Part shown: piece after piece, positions 57,345 to 64,000 of the stretch | Position numbering within the stretch: the first letter of the stretch is position 1 | How the letters are laid out: the number at the start of each line of letters is the position of its first letter | Notes under the pieces: model-generated | Database searches by the model: none | What the model saw: the letters and a program-made list of their open reading frames with translations, nothing else | Told to the model about the DNA's origin: nothing | Position numbers and translations under genes: made by a program | NCBI GenBank assembly: GCA_036785705.1 | Contig: JAWUZG010000352.1 | Location: 186,001-250,000 of the forward strand | From: Acanthornis magna | Lineage: Eukaryota; Chordata; Aves; Passeriformes; Acanthizidae | Reading direction: 5' to 3' | DNA length: 64,000 bases

Positions 57345-59395
57345 GGAAATGCCTCAAAAATTAACCTGAAAATGCCTCAAAATTAACATGAAAATGCCCC
57401 AAAATTAACAAGAAAATTCACCAAAATGAACCTGAAAATTCACCAAAATGAACCTGAAAATGCCCCAAAATTAACATGAAAATTCACCAAAATGAACAAG
57501 AAAATTCACCAAAATGAACCTGAAAATTCACCAAAATGAACATGAAAATTCACCAAAATGAACATGAAAATGCCCCAAAATTAACATGAAAATTCACCAA
57601 AATGAACAAGAAAATTCACCAAAATGAACATGAAAATTCACCAAAATGAGCCTGAAAATTCCTCAAAATGAACCTGAAAATGCCTCAAATGAACATGAAA
57701 ATTCACCAACATTAAGAAGAAAATTCCCCAGAATTAACAAGAAAATTCACCAAAATGAACAAGAAAATGCCCCAAAATGAGCCTGAAAATTCACCAAAAT
57801 TAACATGAAAATTCACCAAAATGAACATGGGAAGTCCCCAAAATGAGCCTAAAATTTCCTCAAAATTAACCTGAAAATGCCCCAAAAATGAACCCCAAAT
57901 GAACCCAAAAATGCCCCAAAATGAACCCGAAAATGTCCCAAATGAACATGAAAATTACCCAAAATGAACCCAAAAATTCAGCAGAATTAACATGAAAATG
58001 CCTCAAAATGAACCCAAAAATGCCCCAAATGAATGTGAAAATTACCCAAAATTAATGCAAAAATTCACCAAAATGAACCCCAAAATGCCCCAAAATGAAC
58101 ATGAAAATTCGCCAGAATTAACAGGAAAATTCACCAAAATGAACAAGAAAATTCACCAAAATGAACATGAAAATGCCTCAAAATGAACCCAAAAATGCCC
58201 CAAATGAATGTGAAAATTACCCAAAATTAATGCAAAAATGAACCCAAAAACGAACCCAAAAACGCCTCAAAATGAACCTGAAAATGCCCCAAAATTAACA
58301 AGAAAATTCACCAAAATGAACCTGAAAATTCACCAAAATGAACATGAAAATGCCCCAAAAATGAACCTGAAAATGTCCCAAATGAACCCAAAAATTCCCC
58401 AAAATGAACCCAAAAATGTCCCAAAACAAACACGAAAATTCCTCAAAATTAATCCGAAAATGCCCCAAATGAATGTGAAAATTACCCAAAATTAATGCAA
58501 AAATGGCCCAAAATGAACCTGAAAATTCACAAGAATTAACAAGAAAATTCACCAAAATGAACAAGAAAATTCACCAAAATGAGCCTGAAAATTCCTCAAA
58601 ATGAACCCCAAAATGCCTCAAAATTAACCCGAAAATGCCCCAAAATGAACCTGAAAATGCCCCAAAATTAACAAGAAAATTCACCAAAATGAACCTGAAA
58701 ATTCACCAAAATGAACCTGAAAATGCCCCAAAATTAACATGAAAGTTCACCAAAATGAACAAGAAAATTCACCAAAATGAACCTGAAAATTCACCAAAAT
58801 GAACAAGAAAATTCACCAAAATGAACATGAAAATTCACCAAAATGAGCCTGAAAATTCCTCAAAATGAACCCAAAAATGCCTCAAAATGAACCTGAAAAT
58901 GCCCCAAAATTAACAAGAAAATTCACCAAAATGAACCTGAAAATTCACCAAAATGAACATGAAAATGTCCCAAATGAACCCAAAAATTCCCCAAAATGAA
59001 CCCAAAAATGTCCCAAAACAAACACGAAAATTCCTCAAAATTAATCCGAAAATGCCCCAAATGAATGTGAAAATGACCCAAAATTAATGCAAAAATGGCC
59101 CAAAATGAACCTGAAAATTCACAAGAATTAACAAGAAAATTCACCAAAATGAGCCTGAAAATTCCTCAAAATGAACCCCAAAATGCCTCAAAATTAACCC
59201 GAAAATGCCCCAAAATGAACCTGAAAATGCCCCAAAATTAACATGAAAATTCACCAAAATGAACAAGAAAATTCACCAAAATTAACACCAAAATGCCCCA
59301 AAATTAACATGAAAATTCACCAAAATGAACAAGAAAATTCACCAAAATTTACCCAAAAATGTCCCAAAATTAACCCCAAAATGCCCCAAAACGAA
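57345..59395. repeat. 22-bp A-rich minisatellite (AAAATTCACCAAAATGAAC)
   Basis: About 95 units with AAAATGCCCC variants. A larger block near 58431 recurs near 59023 (offset 592 bp), including the rare ACAAACACG variant. Confidence 0.96.
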
Positions 59396-59544
59396 GCAGC
59401 TTTTTCTGAGCGTTCTGTGGAGCCATTCCCAGGGGGAAGAGGGTCTGGGGAATAATTTTTGGGAATAAATCCTGAGATTTCTGGAATTTTTCTGGAATTT
59501 CTGGGATATTTCTGGGATGGATGCCCCAGGGCTGAGAGGAACAT
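59396..59544. other. Short unique spacer with a segment duplicated at 60.0 kb
   Basis: GATGGATGCCCCAGGGCTGA and GAGGAACATTCCCCAAAAAT near 59517-59555 recur near 60012-60060 inside the next array. Confidence 0.6.
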
Positions 59545-60235
59545 TCCCCAAAAATCTTGTGATTTCTGGGATTTTTCTGGGATTTTTTCTGGGATTTCTG
59601 GGATTATTCTGGGATTTTTCTAGGATTTCTGGGAGATTTCTGGGATTTTTCTGGGATTTTTCTAGGATTTCTGGGATTTTTCTGGGAATTTTCTAGGATT
59701 TCTGGGATTTTTCTGGGAATTTTTCTAGGATTTCTGGGATTTTTCTGGGATTTCTAGGATTTTTCTAGGATTTCTGGGATTTCTCTGGGATTTTTCTAGG
59801 ATTTTTCTAGGTTTTCTGGGATTTTTTCTGGGATTTTTTCTGAGATTTCTAGGATTTTTCTAGGATTTCTGGGAGATTTCCAGGGTTTTTCTTGGATTTT
59901 TCTGGGATTTTTCTGGGATTTCCGGGAGGTTTCTTGGATTTTTCTGGGATTTTTCTAGGATTTCTGCAATTTTTTGGGGATTTTTCTAGGATTTCTGGGA
60001 TTTTTCTGGGATATTTCTGGGATGGATGCCCGGGGGCTGAGAGGAACATTCCCCAAAAATCTGTTTTTTCTGGGATTTTTCTAGGATTTCTGGGATTTTT
60101 CTAGGATTTCTGGGATTTCTCTGGGAATTTTCTGGGATTTTTCTAGGATTTCTGGGATTTTTCTAGGATTTCTGGGATTTCTCTGGGAATTTTCTGGGAT
60201 TTTTCTGGGATATTTCTGGGATATTTCTGGCATTT
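59545..60235. repeat. 17-20-bp minisatellite (TTTCTGGGATTTTTCTAGGA)
   Basis: About 38 units of TTTCTGGGATTTTTCTAGGA and shortened forms. Confidence 0.95.
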
Positions 60236-60571
60236 CCATGAGGTTTCTCATCACTCCGCGCTGCTGTTCCTCCCTGCCCTGGGCAGAGCCGTTCCCCGAA
60301 TTTTACAGGATTCTTATCCCAATAAAATCACAGATCCCGGATTCCTCGGGAATCCTCTGGGATCCATCCCCAGGCGATCCCCACAGAACTTCCCCTAAAA
60401 ATCCCTTTGACCACAAAGGAAAATCCCCTGCCCCGGGCAGAGAGAAATCCCAAAACCTCCCAGGATTTATCCAACATTTGGGAATTCCACGCCCTGCACA
60501 TCCAGGTGATTTCCCAGCTGAAATTTGAATTTTTTTCCCATTTTTTCCTCTTTTTTTTTTCCCCCTCGCAG
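60236..60571 (+). other. CBX1: Unique end of CBX1 intron 1 with exon-2 acceptor
   Basis: 335 bp of unique sequence including the long polypyrimidine tract and CAG that precede exon 2. No other feature is seen. Confidence 0.75.
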
Positions 60572-60747
<176 letters not shown>

Positions 60748-60839
60748 TGAGTGATTCCCCAAGGTTTTCGGGGAAGGTGGATTGGTTTTCCGGGGGTTTT
60801 CCGTGGAGGTGAAAAGTCAGGGTGGCGTTCCTGGAATTC

Positions 60840-63180
60840 CAGGGATTTCTGAGTTCTGGATCTGAATTTTTCCTAGCTCTGAATCCAGGGATTTCCCAGC
60901 TCTGGATCCAGGGATTTCTCAGCTCTGGATCCAGGGATTTCTCAGCTCTGGATCCAGGGATTTCTTACCTCTGGATCCAGGGATTTCTGAGTTCCGAATC
61001 CAGGGATTTCTGAGTTCTGGATCCGAATTTTTCCTAGCTCTGAATCCAGGGATTTCCCAGCTCTGGATCCAGGGATTTCTCAGCTCTGGATCCAGGGATT
61101 TCTCAGCTCTGAATCCAGGGATTTCTTACCTCTGGATCCAGGGATTTCCCAGCTCTGGATCCAGGGATTTCTGAGTTCTGGATCCAAATTTTTCCCAGCT
61201 CTGAATCCAGGGATTTCCCAGCTCTGAATCCTGAGTTTTCCCAGCTCTGAATCCACAGTTTTCCAATATTTGAATCCAGACTTTTTCCAGCTCTGAATCC
61301 AGAGTTTTCCAATCTTTGAATTCAGAGTTTTCCAATCTTTGAATTCAGAGTTTTCCAATATTAGAATCCAGAGTTTTCCCAGCTCTGAATCCAAACTTTT
61401 CTCAGGTCTGAATCCAGAGATTTCTCAGCTCCGAATCCAGGGATTTCTTACCTCTGAATCCAGGGATTTCTCAGCTCTGGATCCAGGGATTTCTCAGCTC
61501 TGGATCCAGGGATTTCCCAGCTCTGAATCCAGGGATTTCCCAGCTCTGAATCCAGGGATTTCCCAGCTCTGAATCCAGGGATTTCTCAGCTCTGGATCCA
61601 GGGATTTCTGAGTTCTGGATCCAAATTTTTCCCAGCTCTGAATCCAGGGATTTCCCAGCTCTGAATCCTGAGTTTTCCCAGCTCTGAATCCACAGTTTTC
61701 CAATATTTGAATCCAGACTTTTTCCAGCTCTGAATCCAGAGTTTTCCAATCTTTGAATTCAGAGTTTTCCAATCTTTGAATTCAGAGTTTTCCAATATTA
61801 GAATCCAGAGTTTTCCCAGCTCTGAATCCAAACTTTTCTCAGGTCTGAATCCAGAGATTTCTCAGCTCCGAATCCAGGGATTTCTTACCTCTGAATCCAG
61901 GGATTTCTCAGCTCTGGATCCAGGGATTTCCCAGCTCTGAATCCAAGGATTTCTCAGCTCTGGATCCAGGGATTTCTGAGTTCTGGATCCAAATTTTTCC
62001 TAGCTCTGGATCCAGGGATTTCTCAGCTCTGAATCCTGAGTTTTCCCAGCTCTGAATCCACAGTTTTCCAATATTTGAATCCAGACTTTTCCCAGCTCTG
62101 AATCCTGAGTTTTCCAATTTTTTAATTCAGAGTTTTCCAATATTAGAATCCAGAGTTTTCCCAGCTCTGAATCCAAACTTTTCTCAGGTCTGAATCCAGG
62201 GATTTCTCAGCTCTGGATCCAGGGATTTCTCAGCTCTGGATCCAGGGATTTCTCAGCTCTGGATCCAGGGATTTCCAGTATTTGACTCCAGACTTTTTCC
62301 AGCTCTGAATCCAGGGATTTCCAATTCTTGAATTCAGAGTTTTCCAACTTTGAATTCAGAGTTTTCCAATATTTGAATGCAGAGTTTTCCTGGCTCTGAA
62401 TCTCGAGTTTCCCAGCTCTGGATCCAGGGATTTCCCAGCTCTGAATCCAGAGATTTCTCAGCTCTGAATTCAGGGATTTCCCAGCTCTGGATCCAGAATT
62501 TTCCAGCTCTGAACCCATAGTTTCCAAGCTCTGAATCCTGAGTTTTCCCAGCTCTGAATCAAGGGATTTCCAATATTTGAATCCAGACTTTCCCCAGCTC
62601 TGAACCCGGGGATTTCCAAGCTCTGAATCCCAAGTTTTCCCAGCTCTGATTCCCGAGTTTTCCCAGCTCTGGATCCTGAGTTTTCCCAGCTCTGAATCCC
62701 GAGTTTTCCCAGCTCTGAATCCCAGGTTTTCCCAGCTCTGAATCCTGAGTTTTCCCAGCTCTGAATCCCGAGTTTTCCCAGCTCTGAATCCCGAGTTTTC
62801 CCAGCTCTGAATCCCGAGTTTTCCCAGCTCTGATTCCCGAGTTTTCCCAGCTCTGAATCCTGAGTTTCCCCAGCTCTGAATCCTGGGTTTTCCCAGCTCT
62901 GAATCCAGAATTTTCCAGCTCTGAATCCCAAGTTTTCCCAGCTCTGAATCTGAGTTTTCCCAGCTCTGAATCCTGAGTTTTCCCAGCTCTGAATCCTGAG
63001 TTTCCCCAGCTCTGAATCCTGAGTTTCCCCAGCTCTGAATCCTGGGTTTTCCCAGCTCTGAATCCAGAATTTTCCAGCTCTGAATCCCAGGTTTTCCCAG
63101 CTCTGATTCCCGAGTTTTCCCAGCTCTGATTCCCGAGTTTTCCCAGCTCTGAATCCCAAGTTCTCCCAGCTCTGGATCCA
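60840..63180. repeat. 23-bp minisatellite (CTCTGGATCCAGGGATTTCT) in CBX1 intron 2
   Basis: About 100 units with higher-order duplications: blocks repeat at offsets 437 bp (about 61312 to 61749) and 368 bp (61749 to 62117). After 62500 the unit becomes CTCTGAATCCTGAGTTTTCC. Confidence 0.96.
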
Positions 63181-63680
<500 letters not shown>

Positions 63681-63879
63681 TGAGCCTTTGGAAGGAGCTC
63701 GGCCTCCCAGGGAATTCAGAGCTGCCGAGGGGAGTGCAGCTCTGAGATTTTCCTAAAAGTGGGGAAAGAGGAGGTGGGAATTGCCTCTTGGAGAGAGAGG
63801 GATGGGGTGGGGCAGGGAATGTCCTGCTCGGGATGTCCCTGGGAGGACACTAAAAACCTCTGCAGGCCAGCCTGGATCC

Positions 63880-64000
63880 CACTGTGCTTCTCACTGTTTC
63901 CCACTGTTTCCCACTCCATTTCCCACTGATTCCCACTCCAATTCCCACTGTTTCCCACTCCATTTCCCTCTGTTTCCCACTCTGTTTCCCACTCTGTTTC
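63880..64000. repeat. Start of a TTTCCCACT array, cut by the window end
   Basis: About 11-bp units (TTTCCCACTCC/ATTCCCACTG) to the last base. Confidence 0.85.

Overview
This is vertebrate nuclear DNA, most probably from a bird. There is no bacterial gene organisation. The coding sequence is split into short exons with GT-AG junctions, and a degraded CR1 LINE tail, the characteristic sauropsid retroposon, lies at about 50165-50545. Three genes are recognisable from their translations: the last coding exon of SKAP1 (+, 20563-20664), SNX11 (-, six coding exons between 39707 and 46227) and the first two coding exons of CBX1/HP1-beta (+, 60607-60746 and 63437-63614). The order and orientation SKAP1(+) / SNX11(-) / CBX1(+) match the human 17q21 neighbourhood beside HOXB, mirrored. 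In chicken this block lies on microchromosome 27, which fits the GC-rich, repeat-dense sequence. The species cannot be named from the sequence.

Layout. 1-20562: 3'-most SKAP1 intron or introns, almost all minisatellite arrays, with unique islands (about 1.4-1.9, 7.06-7.77, 11.77-12.05, 15.31-15.84 and 17.94-18.29 kb). Several islands carry homeodomain-type TAAT sites. 20563-22144: SKAP1 terminal coding exon and a candidate 3' UTR ending in two AATAAA signals. 22.2-39.7 kb: tail-to-tail intergenic region between SKAP1 and SNX11, nearly all arrays, with a unique island at 26.06-26.41 kb holding a perfect POU-type palindrome. 39707-50095: SNX11 on the minus strand. Its introns are filled with arrays, including a 454-bp pure-purine tract and five extra copies of the 5' part of one of its own exons. 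50.1-51.5 kb: the head-to-head promoter interval of SNX11 and CBX1, invaded by two CR1 tails and an AATAT array. 51480-64000: CBX1 promoter, candidate 5' UTR exon, an 8.7-kb first intron made of arrays (including two arrays in inverted orientation), and the exons for the chromodomain and hinge. The chromoshadow domain lies beyond the window.

By my own boundaries about 51 kb of 64 kb (roughly 80%) is tandem array in about 40 distinct unit families, and only about 1.0 kb (1.6%) is coding. The long open frames in the arrays are periodicity artefacts and are not annotated as genes. The biological interest lies in how ordinary housekeeping and immune genes are spliced and terminated inside this satellite-packed landscape, and in the few unique islands that have survived as candidate regulatory elements.
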